Below, piece by piece: positions 1-13,517 of a DNA stretch of 64,000 nucleotides. The number at the start of each line of letters is the position of its first letter. Within the stretch, counting starts at the first letter, position 1. Below the pieces are notes generated by a model. The model was not told the DNA's origin. It did no database searches and was given only the letters and a program-made list of their open reading frames with translations. Position numbers and translations under genes: made by a program. Source of the stretch: Utricularia gibba (lineage: Eukaryota > Streptophyta > Magnoliopsida > Lamiales > Lentibulariaceae); NCBI GenBank assembly GCA_002189035.1, contig CM007989.1, forward strand, positions 1,054,001-1,118,000, written 5' to 3'.

Positions 1-4
1 TTAA

Positions 5-55
5 TGGGCTGTACTCAAACAAGTTTTTTCCAATTAGGGTTTTGTTTATATATAA
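5..55 (+). promoter_or_regulatory. Ribosomal-protein promoter: site II, telo-box, TATA
   Basis: Three elements sit in order before the S26 start codon. TGGGCT at 5-10 is a site II-type motif, TTAGGGTTTT at 34-43 is the reverse-orientation telo-box, and a TATA stretch lies at about 45-55. Site II plus telo-box is the known promoter signature of plant ribosomal-protein genes. The window begins at base 1, so more of the promoter may lie outside it. Confidence 0.7.
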
Positions 56-140
56 ACTAAGCGACGGCAGCTCTTCTCATCTGTCTCCAGAGAAATTAAG
101 CGGAGAGGCCTTTGAATCGAGCTTCGTCGATCAATCCATA

Positions 141-1299
<1,159 letters not shown>

Positions 1300-3391
1300 A
1301 GTATTTCTACTGCTACCAACTGCCTTATCATGATCTTCTTGTTTCTTTTACCATTTTGACTCAAGCGTGGGAATCGGTATCTGCCCACACCCGTCATTCG
1401 ATTTTCGCTTTCCCTGACATCAAGTTTGAGATTGATTCTTCGTGCGTCTAAATGCAATTCCAGGAAATTGTCTTTTTTTTTCTAATATTTTCTGTTGTTT
1501 CAAAAATTAATTTAGTTCTTTAAAATCATATTTAGGTTTGGTTACCGTAACGCGCCAAGAATGAGCTACTAGAGTATGGTAGTTGTGTCTCGTACAGCAA
1601 TTGTTTTTGTTTTCTCTAATGCATTATTCCTATTTTATAAGAAAATTATATATAATACTATAATACTTTTTTATTTTATATGTTGATAAAAAAGTTCCAA
1701 TTTCATAAGAATTATGGGATAGTAGTTTTTTTCTAAGTGATTTAAGATTGAGTTTACTATTATATCATTTTTTTATGCATAACTAATATTAGTATCATGT
1801 AAATTAGTAAAAAATTTTAATTTTAAATTCATTAAATTGAAGTAAAAATATCAAATGCAATTTGTATATTTTTACTTTATAAATTAATTAAATATAATTT
1901 TTATGACATAAATATATCATTTATTTAATATGAATCAATTATATAATAATTATCATTACAAATATTTTTAAATTATATATCGATTTTTATTTTATCAAAA
2001 TTATAAATTCTAAATCAAGAGGTAATTTTCCTACACGTGGTTTTTGTCTTTTTTGCAAAGCTCGTAGAAGTAAGTTTTATTTTATAAAATACAAACAACA
2101 GGACAAAAAGACATGCACGTGTCTCTCTAGTACAACTCACGATTCGTTTAATAAACAGACACTCATGAAATTCCTTCCCGACACGCGTAATTAGTTTATT
2201 AATTAATAATTAATCCATGACAAATCAAGCTTACGTGATTGAATCAATTTCAAAATGGTACTTCTCAGGGTGGATTCGCTGACGTGGATTGTACGACAAG
2301 AACAACACGCATTGTCCATTCTTTTTTCTTCCCAATTTTTTACTGCTACATTTTACGCGTAAATTGTAATCTTTTTTCCCGTGTGTGTTTTGCCGTTGAT
2401 GTACGGATTAACGGAACTCAAGATTTCAAAGGCTTCAGATCAGTTACCATTACAAGAACGCGTCTTTTTGTCCGAATCCAACTGGCGAAGGTTCTCGATC
2501 CCGGCGTTGCGTGTCCGTCCGGGAGTCCGGTGTCGTCATCGCCTAGCACCACGTGTCCGGGCGCGACACCGCACACCAAACGTCTCCGCCTGGTCAGAGT
2601 CGCAAAGATGGCCGTCACCTCGCCACTACATCAACTAAAAAATAATATCTCAAATCAACATAATAATTAAATTCGATTATATTTTTATGCGTCAATTTAT
2701 ATAAAAAAAATTTCACGGACCCACTACTGCTATACAGGTGTCAGCTTTTGGCCCTGATGCAATAACTTGGGCTTGTACGAGTGTCCCAAGTTGACAATGA
2801 CGCAAATTTCATTTAATATTAATGTTCCATAATCATTTTTAAATTAAATCGAGTTTAGATAAATTTTTAATTTTTTTATTAAAAACAGAGTAAGTAATGT
2901 GTTTTATTTTAAATCTTTATATTATTTATCTAACATATTTAAATTTTCTACATATAGTAATGATTATTAAAACCATAATTCTTTTACATATTTCTATTTT
3001 GAACCATAAGCCAATATGAGATTGAAGATTGATACCCACTTCTTAATCACATGATTATCGAGTGTTGTGTGGTTGATTCAATGATGCAATTCATGTTTGT
3101 GAATAATTACCAGATATTTTAATGTTGATTCCGACCAAGTGTGTGAAGTCTTTTCAAGGTTCAAGCGTGTCCGCGACGGTCCCCTCACGCGCTCACACGT
3201 GTTACATGGTGGGCGGCTACGCTGCACCTCATCTTCTTGAAATACTCCCGGAGCTCTATTCCATCATCCGCGGCGAACATTTTCCCTCATTCTTTCCCCT
3301 CGATCATAAAGCATTCTTCACACCATTGGTCTCACAGCCGAAACGCGGCGTTTGAACTCTTTTTTCTCCTCCGGGTCTCGATTGCGCTGCA
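1300..3391. other. Spacer between RPS26 and CIPK
   Basis: The first ~200 bases are likely the S26 3' UTR. From about 1480 to 2030 and 2640 to 3060 the DNA is very AT-rich with no coding signal. A more GC-balanced island at about 2240-2640 has short open frames, none of which resembles a known protein. The last ~300 bases are the CIPK promoter and 5' UTR. Confidence 0.6.
2034..3201 (+). promoter_or_regulatory. Four G-box/ABRE-like CACGTG cores upstream of CIPK
   Basis: The palindrome CACGTG occurs at 2034-2039, 2116-2121, 2550-2555 and 3196-3201, several in an ABRE-like context (ACACGTGG, CCACGTGT). The last is about 190 bp from the kinase start codon. Such cores bind bZIP and bHLH factors and often give ABA or light response. 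A role here is inferred from sequence only. Confidence 0.4.
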
Positions 3392-4693
3392 ATGCAGGAG
3401 CCGGAGATTGAGATATCCGATGCCGATGAAGTGGCGGCGGAGCGAGGAAACCAACTCTTCAACAAGTATGAATTTGGGAAACTAGTCGGCTGCGGCGGCT
3501 TCGCGAAGGTGTACCACGCGAGGAACATTTCGACGGGGCAGAGCGTGGCGATTAAGGTGATTAGTAAAGCCAGATTAGCAGCTAATGCGAATCTTATGGC
3601 GAACGTCAAGCGTGAGATCTCGATCATGAGCCGGTTACGCCACCGTAACATCGTCCGATTGTTGGAGGTGTTGGCGACTAAGAGGAAGATTTACTTCGTT
3701 CTGGAGTTTGTGAAGGGCGGTGAATTGTTCACCGAGGTAGCCAAGGGGCGGTTGAGTGAGGAATTAGGGCGGAGGTATTTTCAGCAATTGATTTCTGCCG
3801 TGAGTTATTGCCACGCACGCGGCGTTTACCACCGCGACTTGAAGCCGGAGAATCTGTTGCTGGATGAGAATGGGGATTTGAAGGTGTCTGATTTTGGGCT
3901 TAGTGCGTTAAAAAGTCAGGTACGGGCGGATGGGCTGTTGCATACTATGTGCGGTACGCCGGCATACGTCGCGCCGGAGATTCTCGGGAAGAGAGGTTAC
4001 GACGGCGCGAAGATCGATATTTGGTCTTGCGGCATCGTTTTGTTTGTGCTCATTGCTGGGTATTTGCCGTTCAACGATGCGAATTTGATGAATTTGTATA
4101 AGAAGATTTACAGGGGCGATTTCCGATGCCCAAGGTGGATGTCGCCGGAGCTGAAGCGGTTTCTACACCGTCTACTGGAAACGAACCCGGAATCGAGAAT
4201 CACCATTGATGATATCAAGCGTGACCCATGGTTCAGAAAAGGGTACAAGAAGGAGCACTTCCGATCAGTTGGTGGAGCTTCCACCGTGGAGAAGGACACT
4301 AAGAATCTCAAGCACCTAAACGCTTTCGACATAATTTCGTTCTCGCGTGGTTTAGATCTCTCCGCGATGTTCGACGATGGAAACAACGCTGAGTCAGAGA
4401 GCATCCACCGCCTCACGGTGGAGGAGTCGCTAGAAAAGGTCATCGAGAAGGTGGCAGCGGCGGTTAAGAGGGAGAAGGACTTGATCCAGATGAGAAAGAA
4501 GGAAAACGGTGTTTTAGTGGAGCACAAAAACGGTAACTTCACTTTCGCCGTCGATGTTTACCGGCTAACGGAGAGACTACTCGTCGTGGAGGTCAAACGA
4601 ATCGTCGGTGACGCGGAAACTTTTTCAGACATCTGGAACCGGAAGATTAGACCCGTGATCGCCGCCGCGCAACCGGAACAGCCGGTTGCCTAA
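3392..4693 (+). CDS. CBL-interacting protein kinase (CIPK/SnRK3)
   Basis: A Ser/Thr kinase recruited and activated by calcineurin B-like calcium sensors; the family regulates ion transporters and stress responses. The gene is a single exon of 433 residues, placing it in the intronless CIPK clade. The kinase domain spans about residues 26-282: glycine loop GCGGFAKV (33-40), ATP-binding Lys55, HRDLKPEN (147-154), DFG (167-169) and APE (194-196). The NAF motif begins at Asn310 ([11 protein letters not shown]) and is the CBL-binding and auto-inhibitory site. It is followed by a phosphatase-interaction region. The C-terminal tail is shorter than in many members. The exact subfamily is uncertain; I see resemblance to CIPK5/25 and CIPK10/14. 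The ATG follows a stop-containing leader and is the first good start. No frameshift. Confidence 0.93.
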   Translation: MQEPEIEISDADEVAAERGNQLFNKYEFGKLVGCGGFAKVYHARNISTGQSVAIKVISKARLAANANLMANVKREISIMSRLRHRNIVRLLEVLATKRKIYFVLEFVKGGELFTEVAKGRLSEELGRRYFQQLISAVSYCHARGVYHRDLKPENLLLDENGDLKVSDFGLSALKSQVRADGLLHTMCGTPAYVAPEILGKRGYDGAKIDIWSCGIVLFVLIAGYLPFNDANLMNLYKKIYRGDFRCPRWMSPELKRFLHRLLETNPESRITIDDIKRDPWFRKGYKKEHFRSVGGASTVEKDTKNLKHLNAFDIISFSRGLDLSAMFDDGNNAESESIHRLTVEESLEKVIEKVAAAVKREKDLIQMRKKENGVLVEHKNGNFTFAVDVYRLTERLLVVEVKRIVGDAETFSDIWNRKIRPVIAAAQPEQPVA

Positions 4694-5374
4694 TGCTGCA
4701 GTTGCTATCAACCAACTGTAATCGGCTTTTAGAAGACCCAAGAGAGCTTCTTGGATAGTTGCCATGATTAGGGAATTGGTCGGTCTGAGTGTGCTTGCTC
4801 GACGCCGTCGGCGATCAACTCATCGCAGAGCTTCTTCCGCAATCATCTGCCTCCGCGATCAACTCATCGTGGCGCGCAACAGCTATGAGCTTCTCCTCGC
4901 CGTTTCCGCCCATTCTTTTTCCGGAGAGTCCAATGAGAATCTCCGGCGCGACGTGACAGTGGCGAGAGGAGCGAGTGACGACGCGGTTTCGTGGTCGTGG
5001 GAAGGACCCCGAAGTTTCCAACGGGACGCTGGCGAGAAAGCGCAAAGTCCTTGTGTACAAAGAAGACTTCCCAATAAAAAACGCCTTTCTTTCAAATGGC
5101 GATTTTCCATTTCCAATTCCAATCCATTATAATGCATTCCCCTACAACCCAATTCAAATGAGCGAATACAACAGCATACAGTGCAGATGCTCAGCAGTCA
5201 GTATACAACACTTTTTATTGACCAAGAGATCTGCTGTCCAACCAAGTTTCAGTGGTAGCTGAATCCACCCCACCATGATCCGTGGTATCCAGATGTGTCT
5301 CTTGAGAGATGGGTTTTGAAACATTCGTCGGAAACCTTCTTCAAAACTGTACCTCGCTCACCATTCCTCAGTCC
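4694..5374. other. Convergent 3' region between CIPK and SNX2
   Basis: This holds the 3' UTRs of two converging genes. A GC-rich stretch at about 4760-5060 contains open frames on both strands and a short direct repeat (GATCAACTCATCG near 4815 and 4858). I could not match any frame to a protein family. From 5060 to 5374 it is probably the SNX2 3' UTR. Confidence 0.5.
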
Positions 5375-7526
5375 TCACCTTTGTGTTGCATATTTGCTGG
5401 TCTCCTCCGCCACTTTAGTCCACTCCGCGCCAATTCTCTCGTTATATGCAACCTGTACCAACACGGAGATTTGATAAGCTCGATCTTTGGTTTAGGGGTA
5501 TGTTGTTAGTTGGCTGTCAGACAGTGTCAAGAAACCTGGCTAGCAACAAATCCTTTGAGCATGTTGAGGAAATCCGTCTGCCTTTCTTCATCTAGTCTCT
5601 GGATTTCGCTCCTGTTATTTTCCTGGCATGATGGCAAACGAGTGGTGATTGGAAACCGTGAAGCCTCAGCAAAATATGAGAGGCGCCACCTCAAGGGGTT
5701 ATTGTATTTAGTGGGAGCGAAGCATCAGAAACAATTCCACAACAGTTACCTTAATCCTTTGATATTCGTTAATTGCACAACTTTTAGCACCCTCAGTGAT
5801 GCTAACGGCATCTTTCAGGTCCTCCAGTTTGCGGATCCTGGACTTGTCACCACTGGACATCTTTGAAGATGCCGTGTTCTCAAGTTTTTCAACTCTCAGG
5901 TGCAAGGAGGACAAATCAGAGATCAGAGTTTGGACAGTTAGTAAAGCGTTCGACCTATCAGAAAACGCACTATGAACGGCTAACATGAGCCCCATGTACT
6001 CATGCAATATCTCCTGCAATATCAATATGAACACAATTACAATCGATTAAACACAGTGCATGAGTACAAAAGAGTCATATTATATGAAGAAAAATTGGGA
6101 GATCTATACTGAATCAGAATAATGAATGCCTTTGCGGAAAAAGTGTGAAGGAAGAACTTACAAAATGTTTCACGGTTTTCGAATTCAGTTCTCGAAATAG
6201 TCTGCTAACTTTGACAGCTGAGGTGGCCAAACATTTCATGTCAGCCGCCCTTACTTTTTGTGTGTTCATCACAGCCTGCTCATTCTCATACTTTGTTAAC
6301 TTAACAAAGGCCAGACCCAATTCTCCCAGTGTGTCTCCCATATCTTGCTGCGCCTTCACAAAAGTTTCAGCCTACCAAACCAAAAGAAAATAGCAAGCGA
6401 TTACAATTTAACCCCTAAATCTCTTCATATTCAATGTGAAAAATATAATTGAACCCAGTGAAGAGAACATGAAAGAAACACTACTGAGCTGAATACCGGC
6501 AAACCTGTTTGGAAGTATTTGTGAGTTGCTGTTCAAGCTTAATCAACTTCCCTCTTTTATCCAAGAAATCCTTATCCTCCTCCTCTACGGAAGGTTTCGA
6601 ATTACCCCAGTCATTGACAACAGATTGTTTCAACTCCTTAAAGAATCTAAGCATATTCCTCCCACTCCTAGCAGGGTGCACGACATCCTGTGGCTCCACA
6701 AGACTAGTTGATTCCCCAAGAAGCTGCTTTGGAAGCCTCGATGCCCCATCAAGCACCTGTGAGGCTACGTCGATGCTTGTGGGCAGTGGCATTCTCCCTG
6801 TACTGTCAAAAACACTCTCAATTCATCACTCCTTCCAAGCACAGGATGCCTCGCTAGCCGTCTCAGGAACTTCTCCAGCTCAGCTCTCCTCTGCTCCACA
6901 AACTCCTGCGACTGCATTACCTGCCTTTCTACAACACTCTTATCTGGTCGAGGAGGAATAAAAAACCCCCTGTAGCTTTCATTGAGACGATCAGATAAAG
7001 TAACAACATCTCTAAATCTTCTCCGCACACTAAAACTGGATCCCCCAAAATCAACAAAATTCGTGGTCGTCGTGATCAGGTAGCTCACGTAAGTGCCACT
7101 ACCTGGAACAATCGAATTGGACGAATCAACCTCCTTCTGCGGGTCGGAAACGCTGATTCTCAAATACTCGGCGTCAGACGACTGCGATCCATGAGGCGAA
7201 TTCGGCACCTCAAGGACACTATTACCACCATTAGACTCGGGAATCCCATCGTGAAAATTATTGACCATCATCGCCGCGTAGGAAGGGGAATCCAATGACT
7301 GAGAGCGGAAGAGGAGGGGATCGGAGACGGCGGGAACGAGAGGATTATCGGAAACAGCCGATGAGGAGAGAGCACTCATAGCGTTGCGGTAGCTGGAATA
7401 GGATTTGGAGTTGGAAACGCCGTCATCGTCATCATGGAGCGCTAGGGTTTGCAATTGGTCATCGGTGGCGAGTGGGTGGCGGAATTCTCCACCGCTTCGT
7501 TGCTGCTGCTCCTCGGAGCCCATCAT
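5375..7526 (-). CDS. SNX2: Sorting nexin 2 (PX-BAR), one apparent frameshift
   Basis: A retromer-associated sorting nexin that binds phosphoinositides and shapes endosomal membranes for vacuolar sorting. Exons in transcript order: 7526-6505, 6371-6162, 6013-5750, 5622-5536, 5452-5375; all later exons are phase 0. The start is the MMGSEE methionine at 7526, matching the MMGSE start of Arabidopsis SNX2. An acidic N-terminus leads into a PX domain (RRRFRDV, then PPRPDKSVVERQ) and a long C-terminal BAR coiled coil ending in a VAEET-type tail. In exon 1 the frame shifts at 6796-6798. Three Gs on the coding strand, where four would read VQGRMPLP, restore a product of about 552 residues, normal for the family. 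I judge this a sequence error, not a pseudogene. Confidence 0.88.
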
Positions 7527-7916
7527 TCTGGATCGATAATCTGCTGTGCGCCCCCGCTTCGGATTGCGCCGACACGGCGATATTGCCTGCACTATGGAGC
7601 CCCGGTGCACTGACTCCGCTCTGAAGGTGTTGTTCCTTAATTAGGTTTTTTGATTGTCTCCCAAAAATGTAGAGAAGAAGGAAAATTTAACGGAGGAACA
7701 AAAAATTAATTTTATTAAAATTAATAAATTCTTGAAGGTGTGCCTTTTGGACATCGGTACCCTGAGAATCGTTTGCTCCCCATCTCTGCAACAAGGGTAC
7801 AACTGTACGCCTCCTAGGTCTGGGACTCAGAGTTCATGTCGCCTTTTCCGTTCTGAGCACAACTGCAGCGACGCTTTGAGGTTTTATTCTTTTTTTTTCT
7901 GTGAAGTTGTCTATCA
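7527..7916. promoter_or_regulatory. Shared divergent promoter SNX2 / NAA25
   Basis: Only 390 bp separate the start codons of SNX2 (-) and NAA25 (+), so both core promoters and both 5' UTRs lie in this interval. I see no clear TATA box. A pyrimidine-rich stretch near 7885-7900 precedes the NAA25 start. Co-regulation is possible but inferred only from spacing. Confidence 0.5.
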
Positions 7917-10900
7917 ATGGCATCGAAATTTGGTTTAGCGGGCGGCATTCCGGAGCGGCGGGTCCGACCCATTTGGGATGCTATTGACTCACGCCAGTTC
8001 AAGAACGCCCTCAAGCTTTCCGCTGCTCTTTTGGCCAAGTTTCCTAATTCCCCTTATGCTATTGTGAGTTGGATTTTGCCATGTTTTGGTTTTTATCGTT
8101 TTCATTCAATCTGAAACATAGTGCGTCACTGCTTTGTTGATTACGTATCGATGGCTCAGACTCTGAAGGCTCTGATATTAGAAAGAATGGGGAGGAATGA
8201 GGAGGCACTCTCTGTTTGCCTTAATGCCAGGGATGTTTTATTTAATAATCCCAATGCTTTGGTCGACGAACTTACCCTCAGCACAATGCAGATTGTCTTT
8301 CAGCGGCTGGATCACTGTTAGTGTCTAACTTCGTTCTCTTTCGAATGCATCGTTCGGTTTCAGTAAACGGGCTGTCAGAAATTTGTTTGCGTCTGCAGTG
8401 GACATGGCAACGAGCTGCTACGAGCATGTGTGTACAAAATATAGCAACAATATGGAATTGATGATGGGCCTATTTAACTGTTACGTACATGAGTATTCAT
8501 TTGTAAAGCAACAACAGGTTAGACAAAGGCGTCATTGAAATCTCCATCCCCCCCCCCCCCCCCACACACACACGCACCAACTGACCTCATTTTTGTTGAG
8601 TATGATAATTGATGTGTGTACATTTTTGTATCCATAGACAGCAATTAAGATGTATAAAATTGCAAGTGAGGAAAAATTCCTGCTCTGGGCCGTTTGCAGC
8701 ATTCAGTTACAGGTTGAATTCTCTGGTTCTCTTCTTTGCCTTAACGCTTTCTCAAGGTGTAATCTTTGTACTTATAAAAATCATCATATAGCTTGCCAAG
8801 GGTTGTCCACTCAACCTATAGAATGCAAATGATAGCCTTTTTAGGCTCTGATCTTATGATATCCTCTTATTCTCTGAATACAACCTTTTGCCTATACGAA
8901 AAATTATTAATTTATAGGATTCTCTGCTTGCTAGCAAGATTTCCTATTGATGATATTCTACCCGGTTTAAGGTTTTCTTTGGAAATGGAGGAGAGAAGCT
9001 TTTACTCTTGGCAGAAGGTTTGCTCAAGAAACATATAGCTTCTCATGGTCTACATGAGTTGGAAGGTGTTTTTCCTCGTCCTTATTCTTTTACTGCCTAT
9101 TTTCAGAGTGTTACTTGACAAAATCAGTGTTTTTTCTGTGATCAGATCATTCTCTGAAATTTCTCTTGTATGCTGCAGCTCTCAATACTTATATATCATT
9201 GTTGGAGCATCAATGCAAGTACGTTGATGCACTGGAGATTCTTTCTGGGAAGTTAGGATCTCTAATGACCATTGAAGTGGACAGGCTGTATCTGCAGGTA
9301 CTTCATTCCGTACTAATCTGTTAGACATGTTGTCTCCTTTCATTCTGTAGGCACATCTTTCATTTTTCAAATCATATTTTTTTATTATAGTTTTCCGGTT
9401 TCATTTAAGCTTGTGTTACTGTAACGTTAAGTTGACAGGGGAGGCTTCTTGCTAAGGCTGGAGACTTTGCAGCCGCGGCTGATGTATTCCGGAAGGTCTT
9501 AGAAGAACGGTATGGGTTTCAGTTCGTGGTTTCTTGGCTTCTAATGCGATTATCATTTAGTGGCTTCATTTTCTGCAAAATTGTCACCTAAATTCTCTTT
9601 GTAGCCCTGATGATTGGGAGTGCTATCTTCAGTTTTTTGGCTGTTTAATGGAGGATGAAGCTGCCTTCATCAAAGCTAATGATCCCACGCATCTGCAGAA
9701 GCCTACTCCTTGCAAAAAGTTGCAAATTTCTGAGGAACTTGTATGTTCTTGTATTTCTGAAGACCATACTTGCCATGCTATGTTTGATCGGGTGGTATTC
9801 CATTTGCAGTTTGATTCACGCATATCAGATGCAGTGAACTTTATAATGAAACTAATGGAAGCAAATAATAACTCGTTAAGGTGTCCATACTTGGCTCTTC
9901 TTGAAATAGAAAGACAAAAGCTCCTGTTCTGCAATGGTGATCCTGTGAAAATAATTGGAGATCTTGTTCTCTATTTTTCCAGGTATATTAGTTCTAGAAA
10001 GCTGGAATTAGAAAAGTTACTTTCATCATAATCTCTTTTTGCTGCCTTTTGATTTTTCCACTCTGTACCAGATTTGGGCACTTGGCTTGCTTCTCTTCTG
10101 ATGTTGAAATTTTTCTTCAACATCTTGATGCTAACTTCAAAATTGAGTTCTTGAATAAAGTAGTAGAGGAGGCAGAGAGCAGTGTTGCTGACCAAACAAA
10201 AGCACTTGGACGCACTATATCTGTGTTTAAAATCAAGTCTTTAGTTGTTGATGTGGCAGAAGGTAATATTGAGCCACTTGCTTGAATTCTTTATGTTTTC
10301 AACTGGCTTCATGATCATAATTTCTAGGATTTATGAAAGGTTCTTGTGGATAAAGCTCGTTATTCTTGCTCAACTAGCGCTGTGTTTTCTTGTCTCTTTT
10401 TTTTTTTCTCAGCATTCAGCTCGCTTTCTTTTCTTTTCTTTTTTCTTGCAGATTCTCATATTCCGGATCTTGAGAATGCAGCTGTGGATATGATAGAGAC
10501 ATTCTGCAGGACCCTGCCCTCTCAAGAGAATTAGACCTTCAGGAGACTATGCAAGGAGAAGAGCTTATCTCACTTGCATGCAATCTTTTGGTTCAGGTAG
10601 CTTCTTTTTTGTCTGTTATAAACGGTTTCCCATCCCATTTTCTCTGGTTAGAATTTACATCATATGGATCCTACATAAGCATTGTAGAATTATACGTTTC
10701 ACGATATGCTTCTGTGTATTTTATATATATATGTGTGCAATCATATGAACGACAGCTAATGGTTGCTTACCAATAATATGTTTCATGGTGGATAAGCTAT
10801 TCTGGCGTACGAGACATTTTGGCTATTTGCTCGAGTCAATCATTATCCTGGAGTTTGGTTTAGCTATAAGAAGGTTAGAAGTTCTGTCAACTACTTTGTA

Positions 10901-13517
10901 AGCATTGGTTTGCAGCCTCTTGGAAGCACAAATAGTGAATTATTTTATTGGAAGTAAGTAGTCGAAGGGGCTGGGTCCTTGCTTTTGGATGCTGGAAACA
11001 TGAACCCATGAATCAGATATCTTACCTTGCTAATGAACACAATCTTTTTCTCAGCTCCTAGTTGTTACCATCTCTAGTTCCATTTTTCAATTTCTTGCTT
11101 TTATGTTTAACAGATATGTCTGGCAGTATAAGCTCATGTTGGTGCACCTTTATTCTTATTGGAGTGCCCTTCCATTAGCTTATCAACGGTCAGCTCATCC
11201 TTCTTAAATGAATTTTATAATCTTTCTTTTACAAGTTGAGCGTCTATGCTACTCTCCTTATGCCAGATTTCCTAGCCTTTTTAGTCGGCACCAAGTTTTG
11301 TAAATATGAAAATGTGAACCTGTACTTCACTCTTTATTGTAGCTATAAATCCTTGGATGTGAAGAACATTTTGCTGGAGACAGCATCCCACCACATTTTA
11401 CCTCAGATGCTAGCATCTCCCTTTTGGTCAGATTTGAACAATCTGTTGATGGACTATTTAAAGTTCATGGACGATCACTTCCGAGAATCTGGAGATCTTA
11501 CCTACCTTGCATATTGCCACAGAAGCTACTCAAAAGTGAGACAATGAATATATATATTCAGAGTTTTGTTTTCGTTTTTTTAATTCTGTCACAAGCAAAT
11601 GCTTTGTGAATCTGTTTTCCACAATCAGTAGCATCAGAGTTCTAACTTTTTCTATTAGTGAAAATCATGCATCTCTCCTTCTTCTTTCCCTTTTAGGTAA
11701 TTGAGTTTGTGCAATTTAAGGACGGATTGCAGCGGTCCAGTCAGTACTTGGTTGCCAAAACTGAATTGGCCATATTGCAGCTAAAACAGAATTCAAATAA
11801 TGTCGATGACCAGGAGGTGCGTTAATGAATGTTTAATCTTCTTATACCCGCTTATTTTTTCCTTAATGTTTAGAATTTTGTCTCAGCGCATTTTGGAGAG
11901 CCTGAATAATGGCACTCACTTTGTCGAGCTCTCTTCTGAGATCAGACGCAAGTCTTTGACATTTAATGAAGACCTAAATTTAAGGCCTTGGTGGACACCA
12001 ACTTATGACAGAAATTATCTCATGGGTCAGGATTTTCTTTGACTAAATCTTTTGTTCTTTATATTCACTGTCATTCCAGCCACTGCTTTGAATCTTATTT
12101 CTTGCCTTGCCAAAAGCTGGTTATTCTTCTTCCAACAGTGTTGTGGATGCTAATAATACTTCTCTTCTTATGCAGGACCCTTTGAAAGAGTTTCCTTCTG
12201 CCCACGCGAAAACAGGGTATTAAAGCTATTTTCTGTCATTGCTGATATTTAGTAGAAAGTTGCAGGAAAAATCTATATTTTCTGTTTTCCTGTTGCTTTG
12301 ATATATGCATTAGAACGGCCATGCTTGTCTCCATAATTCCAGAATTCAAAGTTGCATGCATTAAAATGGCCATGCTATGTTTTGACTATTTGTGAAAACG
12401 TAGAAATTCATTCATCTCTCTTTTTGCAGGCTTCTGAAATCAAGCAGTCACATGACCGCCTTCTGAAAACTGTACAGAAGAGATTACTTGTTCCACGGAT
12501 GATTTATTTATCCATGTATGCTGCTTCATCATCAGCAAAGGAAAATACAGAAGTCAACGGATCATTGGTTGATCCAAAACTTACCGCGGAACTGAAAAGT
12601 TTGCTTGAGCGTCATGCTGAGATTATGGATTTACCTTTCCATGATGCAGTAGAGCATGTAATTGGGATTTCAAGTGGAAGCAAGTTGCTTGAGGTACTTA
12701 ATTTACATTTCTCCTCACTCCACATTTTAAGTGTTCACCCATAAAAAAAATTTTGATTAATTTAATTAAGTTCAGCACAATTGAAAGGTTGCATTTTGCT
12801 TCCGTTTTTAACTCAGGAGCCTGCTGTATACATTTACAGGTGCGAAGTACTGAAATCATCGATTGGATGAACTTTGCTGTGTTTTTGAATGCGTGGAATT
12901 TCAGCTGCCCTGAGATCAAATATGCTGATGGCTTCACAACTTGGAAGCTTGTGAGCTCACTGTTTAAGAAAATTGTTGAGAAGATGAAGCATGTTGGATC
13001 CCTGGTGTCCTCCGGTGGCATTGATCTTTCGTTTCTGGTTCAGCTTGTAACTGAACCCATTGCGTGGCATGCCCTTATCATCCAGTCTTGCATAAGGTCA
13101 TTACCACCTTCAGGGAGGAAGAAAAAGAAAGGTGCCGTTGAACAATCCAGCTCTACCTCATTGATGGAAATACAAGGCTCGATTATATGCCTCTGTGATT
13201 CATTGGATCTGATTGTGAAATGGTTAAACGAGCAACTCAACAGAGATTACGATGAAAAGGTCGAAGCCATGCTCTCTCTGGTTCGAATAAACGATGGAAG
13301 TGATGGGCCTGGTAAAGTCTTGAAAACACTTCAGTCTTCCATCTCCCTGATGAATAGTAGTGATGTTGGACAGAGGATCTTCGATGCCGTGCATTCTTGG
13401 AATCCAGGCGATGTCACAAGGAAGATCATATCTGGGCAAGACAAGTACTTGTTCGAGCTCCTCGAAATTTGCAAATCTAAAACCAAACAGCTTCAGTCAC
13501 TTCGAGTTCAGCTGTAG
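7917..13517 (+). CDS. NAA25: N-alpha-acetyltransferase 25, NatB auxiliary subunit, one apparent frameshift
   Basis: The ribosome-anchoring auxiliary subunit of NatB, which acetylates Met-Asp/Glu/Asn/Gln N-termini with catalytic NAA20; Arabidopsis TCU2 is the counterpart. Eighteen exons join in phase: 7917-8063, 8160-8316, 8399-8517, 8638-8712, 8972-9065, 9179-9297, 9439-9509, 9605-9982, 10072-10262, 10452-10596, 10797-10873, 11114-11188, 11343-11535, 11697-11816, 11887-12025, 12176-12216, 12430-12693, 12840-13517. The product is about 1,027 residues, close to the ~1,065 of Arabidopsis. It starts MASKFGLAGGIPERRVRP, and TPR-like helical repeats run throughout. A Lys-rich patch (GRKKKKG) lies near the C-terminus. 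Exon 10 breaks at CCC 10517-10519; one added C restores LPLSRELDLQ and the downstream phase. No other break is seen. Confidence 0.92.
8548..8575 (+). repeat. C16 homopolymer followed by AC repeat, NAA25 intron 3
   Basis: Sixteen consecutive Cs occupy 8548-8563, followed by an (AC)n tract to about 8574. The tract lies in an intron. It is a likely length-polymorphic site and hard to sequence accurately. Confidence 0.9.

Noticed and set aside
2239-2670. 143-residue open frame in the spacer before CIPK
   Set aside because: No recognisable domain, with compositionally odd Arg/Thr-rich translation on either strand. Noted only as a GC-balanced island.
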